The translations under genes and the position numbers were made by a program. A stretch of DNA of 38,938 nt from positions 1 through 38,938 of the forward strand of contig JAJDZJ010000206.1 of assembly GCA_022824685.1 (NCBI GenBank), given 5' to 3'. The notes under the pieces are model-generated. The model worked only from the letters and a program-made list of their open reading frames with translations, was not told where the DNA came from and searched no databases. This DNA comes from Caldilineaceae bacterium (GTDB taxonomy: Bacteria; Chloroflexota; Anaerolineae; Caldilineales; Caldilineaceae). This document shows, piece by piece, positions 26,835-35,395 of this stretch; position 1 is the first letter of the stretch; each line of letters opens with the position of its first letter.

Positions 26835-27142
26835 ACGCGCACAGGCCCGGGCTCCCAAAGCCCCAACTGACACACCTCAACTGCGCCCTGCCTCCCCGCC
26901 GCAGATGCCCGCAGAAGCGTCTCTGGCGGGCGTCCTTCCGCTCACCCATAAGTTCGGCCCGCCTCTCTCTGGCCCTCCAAGGACCAGAAGCCGCGAAGCC
27001 GTTCAGCGTCAGCAGGCGCACGCGGCGCTCGCCTGCGACCGCGGCGCGAGCAACGGTCGCGCAATCTACGCGTTCTGTTCGCGGGGCAAGGATCTGAAAG
27101 GGTCTTGCGCGGTTGCAAGCAGCCGGTAGCCCAACAACTGCA
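26835..27142. other. Convergent intergenic region
   Basis: The genes on both sides end here. Small frames on both strands have shadow-type composition and no ribosome-binding sites. Near 26869 CAACTGA, CACACCT and CAACTGC follow one another, possibly a trace of the heptad repeats seen elsewhere. No clear terminator with a T-run was seen. Confidence 0.5.
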
Positions 27143-27796
27143 TCAGCCGGAGCGGGCTGGCCCGGTCGGGCGTAGCAGCACAACCTGCGTCTCCTCCGGC
27201 AGACTGCTCTTCGACAGACGGAGCGTATCCGTCACCTCAGGTTCGCTGATGCCCAACTCCTTGAGAAAACGGTCCACCGGTTCCAGGCTCTCCATCTGCT
27301 CGCCGCGCAGATCCTCGTGGCGGTACTGCATCGGCACAACGATGCGGGGATCCAACTGGCTGATCGCTTCGGCGGTGCGGGCCACGTCCGGTATGTGCGG
27401 CCCGCTTACCGGCGCCAGCAGCACGTCAACATCACCCAACTCCTCGCCGCCCGCGCTGACCGGAACCCTTCCCAGCTCCCCCAAATGGCCAACCGTGAGG
27501 CCGCCGAAATCCAGGAAAAAAGCTACGCTGCGCGTGCCGTTCTGAGAGGCCGGCAGGCCCGTCACAAGCACCTGCTTGACTTCGAAGTCACCCGGCCCTC
27601 GCAGGATCTTGGGCTCGCCTGCGACAACGCCTGTCGCCTGGACAAAGGGGGACGCGCGATTGCTGATGGTCACAATATCGGCACTCAGCCTGGGCAGCTG
27701 GATGCCCGTCGTCTTCCTGTTCAGGGGATCGCAGATTGCGCTAACGCGGCGCTCCCGTAGACGAAAACAGGAGAAACCGTACCAGTTGATATCCAA
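27143..27796 (-). CDS. Metallo-beta-lactamase-fold protein lacking metal ligands (UlaG-like pseudoenzyme)
   Basis: The order of motifs is that of UlaG-like MBL-fold hydrolases, yet nearly every metal ligand is changed. YGFSCFRL stands for YGHSCFRL. The HxHxDH motif is replaced by SNRASPF. HLGELGR stands for the usual LGDLGH. The last histidine of PMHY is Gln in VVPMQYR. The strand ICDP, the loop RGPGDFEV, and the C-terminal LAPVSGPH...TAEAISQLDPRIVVPMQY confirm the fold. So it is unlikely to be a zinc hydrolase and may bind a ligand or partner. A TTG at 27796 is chosen because AAAGGA stands seven bases upstream and the fold starts at once (DINWYGFSCF); the longer frame to 27916 adds residues unlike the family. 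It is convergent with the transglutaminase gene. Confidence 0.85.
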   Translation of the reverse strand: MDINWYGFSCFRLRERRVSAICDPLNRKTTGIQLPRLSADIVTISNRASPFVQATGVVAGEPKILRGPGDFEVKQVLVTGLPASQNGTRSVAFFLDFGGLTVGHLGELGRVPVSAGGEELGDVDVLLAPVSGPHIPDVARTAEAISQLDPRIVVPMQYRHEDLRGEQMESLEPVDRFLKELGISEPEVTDTLRLSKSSLPEETQVVLLRPTGPARSG

Positions 27797-27911
27797 AGTC
27801 CTGTCCTTTCTGAAATGCCGGCAGTTCTCCTGCGCCGAGGCATAATGGGCCTTCCGCAAAGGCGCGCGGCCGGCGGCGCACTGCCAGGAATCCGCACTGC
27901 AGGGCCAAACG

Positions 27912-27940
27912 ATCATACATCACGAAATCGCCTCCCGCAA
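27912..27940 (-). promoter_or_regulatory. Putative promoter of the MBL-fold gene
   Basis: On the minus strand TTGCGG (27940-27935), a 17-base spacer and TATGAT (27917-27912). It is about 115 bases upstream of the TTG start. Confidence 0.35.
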
Positions 27941-28108
27941 AAGCGGGCGCGATCTCCACGGGCGCAGTCCGAATTGGGGGTTGTCAGGGGAAGCGGGTTC
28001 CAGGATTCAGTGGAATCTTCCGGCAATGGCCCGAAACTCGCCCCCCTTTTGAACCGCGCCCACCTCCCCTGCCAGCTTTCCCGCGACGCGGCTCGATCCT
28101 GCGCTGCT

Positions 28109-28137
28109 TTGCGCATTGTCTGCCCAGGCACTATCAT
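28109..28137 (+). promoter_or_regulatory. Putative promoter of the PH-domain/IMPase/methyltransferase operon
   Basis: TTGCGC (28109-28114), a 17-base spacer and TATCAT (28132-28137), about 105 bases upstream of the ATG at 28242. The -10 is identical to that of the Liv promoter. Confidence 0.4.
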
Positions 28138-28241
28138 ACCCTTCTTACGCGGCAGGTTTGCGGCGCGCGTCCGCTTGGCCGCTGAAGGAGTCGAAGTTCC
28201 ATACGAAGACCGGTGGCTTTGATAGATCGGAGGACCATTGT

Positions 28242-28841
28242 ATGAACGAACAGACGGTGCGCCAGGTGGTCACTGCCCGTTTCTATGCGTCGCTGGCCCA
28301 AAGCGGCGTCGAAATCAGCACCATCCCGCAACCCCAACTGCAGGCCATCGCAAACGCTCTGGCCGACGGCGTCTTCGCGGCCCTTGATGCGATGGAAACC
28401 GAAGCCGATCATGCCTTCAACGATGCCAGCGCGCACGCGAATGGCCCCGCAGCGAGCGAAACCGCGCCCCCTGCGCCGGATTCCCCCGCCGCTGCCGCCG
28501 ACCACCTCGAAGAAGAGGCGCTGCTCTGGTCCGGCCGGCCATACCTGTCAATCGGCGTCCGCTATGAACTGACGACCGAGCGCGTGCGGCTCATCCGCGG
28601 GCTGCTGGGACGCAGCTACCACGAAATCGAACTGGTGCGCGTGCGCGATACGTCGGTGACCCAGCATCTGGGCGAAAGGGCGCTCAATGTGGGCGACGTC
28701 ACGATTTCCAGCACCGATCCCAGCCATCCTGAATTCGTGCTCCACAACGTCAAAGATCCCATGGCGGTGCGCGAGATGATCCGCAAGGCGACGATGCAGG
28801 AAAGACAGCGGCGCGGCCTCCATTACCGCGAGGAGATGTAG
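28242..28841 (+). CDS. Bacterial PH-domain protein (YdbS/bPH-like)
   Basis: The C-terminal half (about residues 88-190) has the bacterial pleckstrin-homology pattern: LLWSGRPYLSIGVRYELTTERVRLIRG followed by a GRSYHEIELVRVRDTSV strand, a GDVTISSTDP turn and a final helix VREMIRKATMQERQ. The N-terminal 45 residues are helical (RQVVTARFYASLAQSG, QLQAIANALADGVFAAL), then a Pro/Ala-rich linker. No membrane segment is seen. Start ATG 28242 has an excellent GGAGGA (28229-28234) seven bases upstream. It is the first gene of a three-gene run with the phosphatase (two-base gap) and the methyltransferase. Function of such PH-like domains is generally unknown. Confidence 0.8.
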   Translation: MNEQTVRQVVTARFYASLAQSGVEISTIPQPQLQAIANALADGVFAALDAMETEADHAFNDASAHANGPAASETAPPAPDSPAAAADHLEEEALLWSGRPYLSIGVRYELTTERVRLIRGLLGRSYHEIELVRVRDTSVTQHLGERALNVGDVTISSTDPSHPEFVLHNVKDPMAVREMIRKATMQERQRRGLHYREEM

Positions 28842-28843
28842 CG

Positions 28844-29725
28844 GTGACAGCCGCGCAGCTCGCGGACCAGACGCAAGGCTCGGCCGAAGCGATGCCGGTC
28901 GCGAAATCAGCCCTGTTTGATCTCGCCCGCCAGGCAGGCCAGCTGGCGCTGTCGATGCAGCAGGACGGCCTGCGCGCCATCAGTTCCAAGTCAACGCCCA
29001 ATGACCTGGTCACTGAAGCCGACCTCGCCTGCGAAACCCTGATTCGCGACCGTCTCGCCTCCCTCACGCCTGATTTCGGCTTCTGGGGCGAAGAGAGCGA
29101 TGAAAAGCCGCATGATGAGTGTTTCTGGCTGGTGGATCCGATTGATGGCACGATCAACTATGCCGCCGGTCTGCCCTGGTTCGGCATCAACATCGCCCTC
29201 ATCCGCCGCAAAGAGGCCCTTTTCGGCCTCTCGCTGATCCTGCCGCAGTTTGACCTCTTCTGGGCCCAGGCCGGCCAGGGCGCCTATCTGCTGCGGAACA
29301 ACGGCGCGCAACGGCGTCTGCACGTCAGCCAGGCATCCGCCCTCGCCGACGCCCTGCTCACAACCGGCTTCCCCTACCATCGCGCCGTAAGCGCGGACAA
29401 CAACGCGGCGGAATTCGCCCGCATCATGCCGATCTGCCGCGGCGTGCGCCGAATGGGCGCCTCTTCGGCCGATCTGGCCTACGTCGCCTCAGGCGCATTT
29501 TCAGCCTACTGGGAAGGATGGATCCAGCCGTGGGATGTCGCCGCCGGTGTCCTGCTGGTGCACGAGGCGGGTGGCCGCGTCACCAACTACGAAGGCGCGC
29601 CCTTCGGCCTGACCGACCACTGCATCATCGCCAGCAACGGCCAGCCGGGCGTTCACGGGCCGCTGCTGCAGGCCATACAAGAGGCCCGTTCAGAGATATT
29701 CGAACAAGAATGTCGGAAAGGCTAG
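28844..29725 (+). CDS. Inositol monophosphatase family protein
   Basis: Magnesium-dependent phosphatase of the IMPase/SuhB superfamily, likely removing phosphate from inositol-1-phosphate or a related sugar or nucleotide phosphate. Metal-binding motifs are intact: GEESD (Glu near 84-85), DPIDGT (Asp98, Asp101) and WDVAAG (Asp231). Length (293) is slightly above the usual 260-275 because of an N-terminal extension. The start is GTG 28844, two bases after the upstream stop. It overlaps or adjoins the methyltransferase start. Confidence 0.93.
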   Translation: MTAAQLADQTQGSAEAMPVAKSALFDLARQAGQLALSMQQDGLRAISSKSTPNDLVTEADLACETLIRDRLASLTPDFGFWGEESDEKPHDECFWLVDPIDGTINYAAGLPWFGINIALIRRKEALFGLSLILPQFDLFWAQAGQGAYLLRNNGAQRRLHVSQASALADALLTTGFPYHRAVSADNNAAEFARIMPICRGVRRMGASSADLAYVASGAFSAYWEGWIQPWDVAAGVLLVHEAGGRVTNYEGAPFGLTDHCIIASNGQPGVHGPLLQAIQEARSEIFEQECRKG

Positions 29726-29730
29726 AACAG

Positions 29731-30489
29731 ATGGACAAGAGATCAGTGCAAGAGCAGTTCGGCGCTCATGCCCGGACCTATATCACCAGCCAGCCCCACG
29801 CCAAGGGAGCCAGCCTGCAACGGCTGGTCGAGCTGGTCGACCCCCAGCCGGACTGGCAGGCGCTGGACATCGCCACCGCCGCCGGCCACACCGCCTTCGC
29901 CTTTGCCCCTCACGTCGCCCATGTCCTTGCGACCGACATCACCCCGGAGATGCTGACCGTCGCCCGCGAACAGGTGGCCGAACGCGACGCCGACAACGTG
30001 ACCGTCGAGAGCGCCGACGCCGAAAACTTGCCCTATGCGGCCGACCGGTTCGACCTTCTCACCTGCCGCATCGCTCCCCATCACTTTCCCGACATCAACG
30101 CGTTCCTGCGCGAGTCGGTGCGCGTGCTGCGTCCCGGCGGCGTTCTGGCTGTGGTGGACAACATCGTGCCGGCGGGCGCGGCAGGCGATTTTGTCAATGC
30201 TTTCGAAAAACTGCGCGACCCCAGCCACGGGCGCTGTCTCAGCGTGGAGGAGTGGCTGGAAAGCTACACCCGCGCCGGCCTGCAACTGACCCGGCATGAG
30301 ATTCTCGAAAAGGAGATGGTATTCGAAGACTGGGCCGCGCGTCACGACCCGGTGATGCAACTGTACCTGCGGGCACTGCTCTGGCACGGCCCGCCCGAGA
30401 CGCAGGAGTTTCTCCATCCCCGAAGCGAGGACGGCCGCACCCTCTTTCACTTGCAGGAAGGGCTGTTCATCGGGCGGAAACAGACGTGA
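29731..30489 (+). CDS. Class I SAM-dependent methyltransferase (UbiE-like)
   Basis: SAM-binding motif I appears as ALDIATAAGHTAFAFAP, the acidic residue after strand 2 as ATDITPEML, motif II as FDLLTCRIAPHHFPD and motif III as VLRPGGVLAVVDN. The family mostly methylates small molecules such as quinones; the acceptor cannot be predicted. ATG 29731 is chosen because GGAAAGG lies nine bases upstream; another ATG at 29710 overlaps the phosphatase gene and lacks such a site. The protein has 252 residues, a normal length. It ends 18 bases from the convergent ABC ATPase gene, where the more A/T-rich module begins. Confidence 0.9.
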   Translation: MDKRSVQEQFGAHARTYITSQPHAKGASLQRLVELVDPQPDWQALDIATAAGHTAFAFAPHVAHVLATDITPEMLTVAREQVAERDADNVTVESADAENLPYAADRFDLLTCRIAPHHFPDINAFLRESVRVLRPGGVLAVVDNIVPAGAAGDFVNAFEKLRDPSHGRCLSVEEWLESYTRAGLQLTRHEILEKEMVFEDWAARHDPVMQLYLRALLWHGPPETQEFLHPRSEDGRTLFHLQEGLFIGRKQT

Positions 30490-30507
30490 ATAGAAGTCGG
30501 TCGTAAC

Positions 30508-31398
30508 TCAGGAGTTGCGCGGCTGGATGAGCCAGAGGTAGGCGTCTTCCACAGTTGGGGAAGCTGAGACCGCATCCACTGTAGGCTTTTCTTCGGCCAG
30601 AACACGATAGTGTGTTCCCTGCTCCGTGTGGGTGATGGCAACCACGCGCAGATTATCGCGCTCCCGCACTGAATGATCCGCCGCAGTGAACTCCCAAACG
30701 CGCCCCGCTGTCGCCTGCAGCAACATCTGGATACTGCCGTGAAAACGCAGCTGACCATGGTCGAGCACTGCGAGGCGCGAGCAGGTTTGGGCGATGTCCT
30801 CAGTTATATGTGAGGACAGCAGCACCAGCTTCTCACGCGCCAAGTCGACTAGCAAATTGCGAAAACGCACACGTTCCTGTGGGTCCAGACCAGCGGTCGG
30901 CTCGTCAACAATGACAACTTTGGGGTTGCCGATTAGCGCCTGCGCAACGCCCAGCCGTCGCTTCATGCCTCCGGAATACGTTTTGATCTTGCGGCTCGCC
31001 ACCTCGCTCAATCCGGTCCACTCCAACATCCTCCTGATTTGCTGACCGCGTTCCTCCACAGGGATCTGCTTCAGGGCAGCCACAAAAGCAAGGAACTCGC
31101 GTGCGGAGAGATTGTCGTACAACTGGATCTCTTGTGGCAGATAGCCCAGGTGGGCGCGAATGTTCCATTTCTGGTTGCGATCATCGACTTTCCAGTCGCC
31201 CACGTACGCGGCGCCGCTAGTGGGCGGCAACAGCGTGGCCAGCACCCGCAAAAGAGTTGTCTTGCCGGCCCCGTTCGGGCCAAGCAGGCCGAACATGCCC
31301 ACCTCGATGGTCAGGGAAAGATGGTCAAGGGCAACCGTGCTCGTGCGGAAGAACTTCGATCGGTAGACTTTGGTCAGGTCGTCAATCTTTATGTTCAT
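30508..31398 (-). CDS. ABC transporter ATP-binding protein of the peptide module
   Basis: This ATPase most likely drives the two ABC-2 permeases encoded just upstream. Walker A GPNGAGKTT, Q-loop LGYLPQEIQLYDNLSAREFL, signature YSGGMKRRLGVAQAL, Walker B KVVIVDEPTAGLDP and switch LLSSHITED are intact. The C-terminal 80 residues (after RLAVLDHGQL) form the extra domain common in export/immunity ABC ATPases (BcrA/LanF type). Its ATG overlaps the stop of the permease/M1-like gene (ATGA), so it is translationally coupled. It is the last gene of the minus-strand operon and is convergent with the methyltransferase gene. Confidence 0.92.
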   Translation of the reverse strand: MNIKIDDLTKVYRSKFFRTSTVALDHLSLTIEVGMFGLLGPNGAGKTTLLRVLATLLPPTSGAAYVGDWKVDDRNQKWNIRAHLGYLPQEIQLYDNLSAREFLAFVAALKQIPVEERGQQIRRMLEWTGLSEVASRKIKTYSGGMKRRLGVAQALIGNPKVVIVDEPTAGLDPQERVRFRNLLVDLAREKLVLLSSHITEDIAQTCSRLAVLDHGQLRFHGSIQMLLQATAGRVWEFTAADHSVRERDNLRVVAITHTEQGTHYRVLAEEKPTVDAVSASPTVEDAYLWLIQPRNS

Positions 31399-33869
31399 GG
31401 CATTCGCGCCGAACTATCGCCAAACCGCAGGCGTCTGTAATCGGTGGCTGGGGCAGGCCAAACGCTGGCCACCGGCTGCTGGCAAATGGCCGCTGAAGTT
31501 TCAGGCCATTCATAACCGAATCTGTCTTGCAGAACCCTCGCTGTCATCTCTTCGGTCAGGAATTCGCCGCCTAAAGGATGGTTTTGCGCCAACGAAGCGA
31601 TCAGGTCAGCCAGAGCGTCGCGTCCGAATTGGGATGCGAATCCGCCAAGCACGACGATGATATGAGCGAGTTGACAGTTATGGCGTCTTCCCGCGGCACC
31701 TACAGGGAGACGGTTCTGCGGAAGGTACGGAGGAATAAGGGAATTGGCGTCGGCGCGCCGCTCCACGTAAAGAAGGGCTACGTCCTGCCACTTGGTAAGT
31801 TCCTCCTCAATAAATGCCTGATCTCCTGCGACAATTCGCACAAGCTCGTGAGCAATGACAACAGCGAAAGCCTGCAGGAGAGGCGCTGCGTCCGATTGCG
31901 ACGCCACTTCCTCGCCCCAACGACCGGCCGGTGCCTGTGGATTTACGCCCCCTGAACTCTCCAGTTTGCATTTCTCATCTTCAGCGCTATCTGGGGGTTC
32001 ACACGTTACGCTGTAGCCCCGCATCTTGCCAGACTTTGTCAATTCATTTTGGGGCCAGCTAATTTGATCTGATAGCCACGCTCTAGCGACTTCGACTGCA
32101 AGATGCAATGCGGAAGCGATTGCCGGCGCGTTCACGACTTCGACTACAGGGGGCGTCCCGGAGGATGATTCGCTAGTGGTCACAGATGTCGAAGACATGG
32201 AGAAGCGGCTCGCTATTTCATTTGAAAATCCCAGAACCATGCCACCTATAGCTAAATTCTGAACGTATGGCAGTTCAACTGCCTGGTAAGAGCGGTGAGA
32301 GGAGGGCTCAAGCCACTCGCTCAGGGCGCCACGGAGTCGCAATAACCATTGCGCGGTTTCGGTTGTCCGTTCAACGCTCAGCCTGCCAACCCAGATTTCG
32401 CCTTCGACCGAGGAACTGTGTCTGTACGCGCCCCCGGCGATCAGCAACTGCGGGGGCTTCTCCCAGGCATAGACGATCTCGTCTTCGGTCTGCGCGCTGA
32501 CTGCGCCCGAACTCAGGAAAGGTCCCTCCACTATGGCGAGAGAAATCTGCAGACTATGGCCCTCCTTGGCCACATGCGGGCCTGAGGTCAACGGCCATGC
32601 CAACCAGTCGCTGTCGCGCATCCACTGCAGAGAGTAGGCATCTACAAAACTCGCGTAGGCGCGTTGAAATGAAACCGGGTTGTCGGCGTTTACAGCGTTG
32701 GCAAGCTGATAATCCTCGCGTATCAGGATGGGAACGCCTTTGTACAGTAGCTCCAGTTCCACCTCCTCACCCGCGGCAACTGCCACAGGCAATGGGCCTA
32801 GTTGGATCAGTTCCCCCATACGTTGACTCGAAACCGTTTCTCCTGCCGCGCTGGCGGCGGTTACGCGCAGTCCCGGATTCAGGCCCAACTCAACCATAGC
32901 CAGCACTTCGTCGCTCCGGTTGCGTAGACGCATCTTCGTCTCTATCCGCAAACTCCTTTTTTCGATCGCGGCGTGCTGTTCGGCGTCAATGACCTCCCAC
33001 GCGTTAATCTGTTCGGCGACAGGAGGGGGTGCAAGACGCTGTGCCGCGGCTACAGAGTAGGATTGCCAAGCCCCGCCTGTTGCGACCAATGCCAGAAACG
33101 CAAGACCGGCAAAACCGCGCCTCCGATTCGGAAACCAACCGGTTCTGCGGTCCAGCCGCGTATGGACTGTAGTGGCCAGGATCAGTAGAGGCGGGATGCA
33201 ACCCAGGTAGAACAGAAGAAGGCAGAGCAGCAAGGGACGTTCTGCCCCCAATCCAACCACCGAATTCAGGTCCAACGTCAGCAAGGTGAAATTCAGCGGC
33301 GTCAGCAATGTGGCCGTGGGCATCAGCAGGCCCAGCCAGGTGAGCGCGCTGATAGCGGCAACGGCGGCTGTTACTACCAATGTATTGCGCGCCAACAGGC
33401 CCAGCGCAATGACCGCGCCGGCGGCCGCCAGCGTGACCGGTAGGAGCAACAACAGATAGTAGCCGTAGAGCGATAAGACACCATCTGCGGGGATCGTCCC
33501 CAGGAGAACCAGCAGCGCCAGTACGAGCAACCCGTTGAGCGCCAACGTAAGACACAGAACCAGGGTGACGCCAACGAATTGACTGACAACTAACAGGGGA
33601 AGCTCAAGAGGGGTTGTCCACAACCAGTCTTTGCGCGGCCCCTGATTTTGAACGATCAACGGGCTGATGAGCAGAGCCAGCAGCGGCAGTTGGAAAAATA
33701 GAATGTTGTTGCTGACTCGGACGACCAGCATGCCGGTTCCACCGCTCAGGCTGTCGGTGAGGGCGACAAATCCCGCCAGGACCAGCGTCAGAACCACGTA
33801 GATCACAAAGGAAAGACGCCGGGTGAATAGGATGACCTGTATGGCGGTCAGATCAATGAACAGTCTCAT
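31395..33869 (-). CDS. ABC-2 permease fused to a degenerate M1-peptidase-like domain
   Basis: The first 280 residues are a permease with six or seven hydrophobic segments (SFVIYVVLTLVLAGFVAL, LLLLPVTLAAAGAVIAL and others). An extracellular part of about 540 residues then follows the domain order of M1 aminopeptidases: beta-rich 'cradle' strands with NPGLRVTAAS, then a helical region. The zinc motif HExxH is HELVR (His674-Arg678); the second ligand is replaced by Arg, while an Glu in EEEL about 15 residues later remains. Peptidase activity therefore looks lost. Fusions of ABC-2 permease and M1 domains are known in bacteria; their substrates are unknown. The gene overlaps its neighbours by four bases on both sides (ATGA), so the three ABC genes are tightly coupled. 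A role as peptide binder in transport or immunity is inference. Confidence 0.85.
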   Translation of the reverse strand: MRLFIDLTAIQVILFTRRLSFVIYVVLTLVLAGFVALTDSLSGGTGMLVVRVSNNILFFQLPLLALLISPLIVQNQGPRKDWLWTTPLELPLLVVSQFVGVTLVLCLTLALNGLLVLALLVLLGTIPADGVLSLYGYYLLLLLPVTLAAAGAVIALGLLARNTLVVTAAVAAISALTWLGLLMPTATLLTPLNFTLLTLDLNSVVGLGAERPLLLCLLLFYLGCIPPLLILATTVHTRLDRRTGWFPNRRRGFAGLAFLALVATGGAWQSYSVAAAQRLAPPPVAEQINAWEVIDAEQHAAIEKRSLRIETKMRLRNRSDEVLAMVELGLNPGLRVTAASAAGETVSSQRMGELIQLGPLPVAVAAGEEVELELLYKGVPILIREDYQLANAVNADNPVSFQRAYASFVDAYSLQWMRDSDWLAWPLTSGPHVAKEGHSLQISLAIVEGPFLSSGAVSAQTEDEIVYAWEKPPQLLIAGGAYRHSSSVEGEIWVGRLSVERTTETAQWLLRLRGALSEWLEPSSHRSYQAVELPYVQNLAIGGMVLGFSNEIASRFSMSSTSVTTSESSSGTPPVVEVVNAPAIASALHLAVEVARAWLSDQISWPQNELTKSGKMRGYSVTCEPPDSAEDEKCKLESSGGVNPQAPAGRWGEEVASQSDAAPLLQAFAVVIAHELVRIVAGDQAFIEEELTKWQDVALLYVERRADANSLIPPYLPQNRLPVGAAGRRHNCQLAHIIVVLGGFASQFGRDALADLIASLAQNHPLGGEFLTEEMTARVLQDRFGYEWPETSAAICQQPVASVWPAPATDYRRLRFGDSSARMP

Positions 33870-34561
33870 GCGTCTTCTCTATCTGCGGACAGCAACAACT
33901 CCTCGTTGTCGACAAGGCGGCATGCGTCGAAGATGAGAACGCCGGAAACGACGCAAAGGATCAGCCGGTTCACCCACCAGGCCGGATGCGCGCTATGTTC
34001 CGCTGCGAAATAGGTCAGAAACGGATAGAAAAAAGGCAGGCCCAGCCAAGTCTGTCGAAAGACCAGACCGCTTCCCCACAATAGCGTTACGCAGATGCCA
34101 CCGCCGGTCCAAGTCCCCAAACGCAAGCTTCCCCAGAGACCTGTTGCGCCGAACAATAACATTGCCGGCAGGCCGGCCCCCAAACCTAACTTCAGCAGAT
34201 TCAACTGTGGTCGCTCAGCAAGTTGCCAGAAAAAGATCAAGAAAGCGAGCCAAACTGTCAGCGCTGAGGCAAGATGTGCAAGCAGACGCTTAAGAGTCAG
34301 CCGCGTTTGCGGATAGGGTGTTGCAAGAATCACTTCTTTCATAGGATCACGAAGAACTACGCCTGATGCGAGCCAGCCAACAACAGGTGGGAGGAGGACC
34401 TCCCCAAGAATGAGACTTGACAAGACAAATTCATGGGGTAGGGCCGCCGTTCTGGAGGGGTGAATAAGAATGGCTACAACTATGCCCAAAACGACATGTA
34501 GAGAAAATGACAGACCTGCTTGATAAATGCGAAAGAAACTCCAGGCACTCGCGAAAGGCAT
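33866..34561 (-). CDS. ABC-2 type permease of the peptide module
   Basis: About six hydrophobic segments (HVVLGIVVAILI, LSSLILGEVLLPPVVGWLASGVVL, LASALTVWLAFLIFFWQL, GLPAMLLFGATGLW, GGGICVTLLWGSGLVF, LILCVVSGVLIFDA) make it a small membrane permease, and a conserved cytoplasmic loop PMKEVILATPYPQTRL suits the ABC-2 family. With the next permease and the ATPase it forms a set of two permeases plus one ATPase, as in LanFEG-type immunity exporters. The start is uncertain: ATG 34561 (chosen), TTG 34567 with AGGGA seven bases upstream, or TTG 34591. It overlaps the next gene by four bases. Confidence 0.8.
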   Translation of the reverse strand: MPFASAWSFFRIYQAGLSFSLHVVLGIVVAILIHPSRTAALPHEFVLSSLILGEVLLPPVVGWLASGVVLRDPMKEVILATPYPQTRLTLKRLLAHLASALTVWLAFLIFFWQLAERPQLNLLKLGLGAGLPAMLLFGATGLWGSLRLGTWTGGGICVTLLWGSGLVFRQTWLGLPFFYPFLTYFAAEHSAHPAWWVNRLILCVVSGVLIFDACRLVDNEELLLSADREDA

Positions 34562-34653
34562 CCCCAATACTGATTCCCTATGCTCTGGCAATTTGTAAGA
34601 GAAGATAATTCCTAGGAGTCGTTTTATCCGAATGCAGTAAGTGTCAACGAGTC

Positions 34654-35274
34654 CTAATATTTCGGCAAGGCTTGAGGATAAATATCGAACAACAGACGCA
34701 ACGCCCCAAGATCGCCTTCACCTGAGAACTGTGTAGTCCAGCCGCGCCACACCTGAACAATCTCTCGCTCTCTTGTCACAAGCATTTTCGTGGGTGTAAA
34801 TTCCACCGCACCTGCTTCAAACATTTTTCCGTCTTGATCAATAAGAAGCGGAAAGGACAACAAATTCTCATCTTTGTAACGCGCCAATTTTTTCAGGTCC
34901 GTTTCCATCGTCACGCCAAGTACGCCGATGTTTTTTCCCTTTCCTCTCTTTTCTAATTCTTTCCATAGGGGCAGGTCCTTTAAGCAGAAATCACAATCCG
35001 AATGCAGAAAAATCAATAACACATAGTCATTTTGCAATGCGCCAAGATCAACTATGCCGCTTGCAACCGTCTCCAACGCGAGTGAAGGGACCCGCTTTCC
35101 GATTACAATTTCTTGATCAACGGCCAATGATGGCGGTGATGCAAAACTACTAAATGCTGCGCCATCTTGAAGGACTTGATAAAGAAGCAGGACTCCAAGA
35201 ACTAAGAGCAAGAAATACAACATCATATTCTCGTGGAACAAGAATCCCAGCTTTCTCTTCAAGACAGAGCGCAT
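34654..35274 (-). CDS. Membrane-anchored thioredoxin-fold protein (TlpA/redoxin type, CDFC)
   Basis: A short basic start and one membrane segment (about residues 18-36, MLYFLLLVLGVLLLYQVL) put a redoxin domain outside the membrane. The active site is HSDCDFCLKDLPLW with Cys94 and Cys97; GVLGVTMETD and a late strand near EFTPTKMLVTREREIVQVWRG carry the cis-Pro region typical of TlpA/ResA. It probably oxidises or rearranges disulfides in exported substrates, and the obvious candidate substrate is the six-Cys peptide encoded just upstream. ATG 35274 has GGGAG eight bases upstream. The gene follows the peptide gene by 120 bases containing two hairpins and precedes the permease gene. Confidence 0.88.
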   Translation of the reverse strand: MRSVLKRKLGFLFHENMMLYFLLLVLGVLLLYQVLQDGAAFSSFASPPSLAVDQEIVIGKRVPSLALETVASGIVDLGALQNDYVLLIFLHSDCDFCLKDLPLWKELEKRGKGKNIGVLGVTMETDLKKLARYKDENLLSFPLLIDQDGKMFEAGAVEFTPTKMLVTREREIVQVWRGWTTQFSGEGDLGALRLLFDIYPQALPKY

Positions 35275-35356
35275 TTTGTCATCTCCCTTTCGTCTAACTG
35301 CTTACGGAGTCCAATGATCAGTGATTTGCAATAAGCCGTGATAGCCTCTGACAAAT

Positions 35357-35395
35357 GTAGTCAGCTAACTACCACAGCCTATTGGAAATTCCAAT
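35357..35395 (-). other. Two hairpins between the peptide and redoxin genes
   Basis: The perfect palindrome ATTGGAAATTCCAAT (35381-35395) touches the stop codon of the peptide gene, and GTAGT (35357-35361) pairs with ACTAC (35368-35372) shortly after. No T-run follows, so they are not strong terminators. They could slow transcription or protect the short peptide message, giving more peptide than downstream proteins. Confidence 0.4.

Larger units (their letters stand above)
27797..28241. other. Divergent intergenic region (MBL-fold gene / PH-domain gene)
   Basis: No gene is visible in 445 bases. It contains candidate promoters for both flanking genes (27912-27940 minus, 28109-28137 plus). Frames crossing it are extensions of the two genes or have shadow composition. 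Confidence 0.6.
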
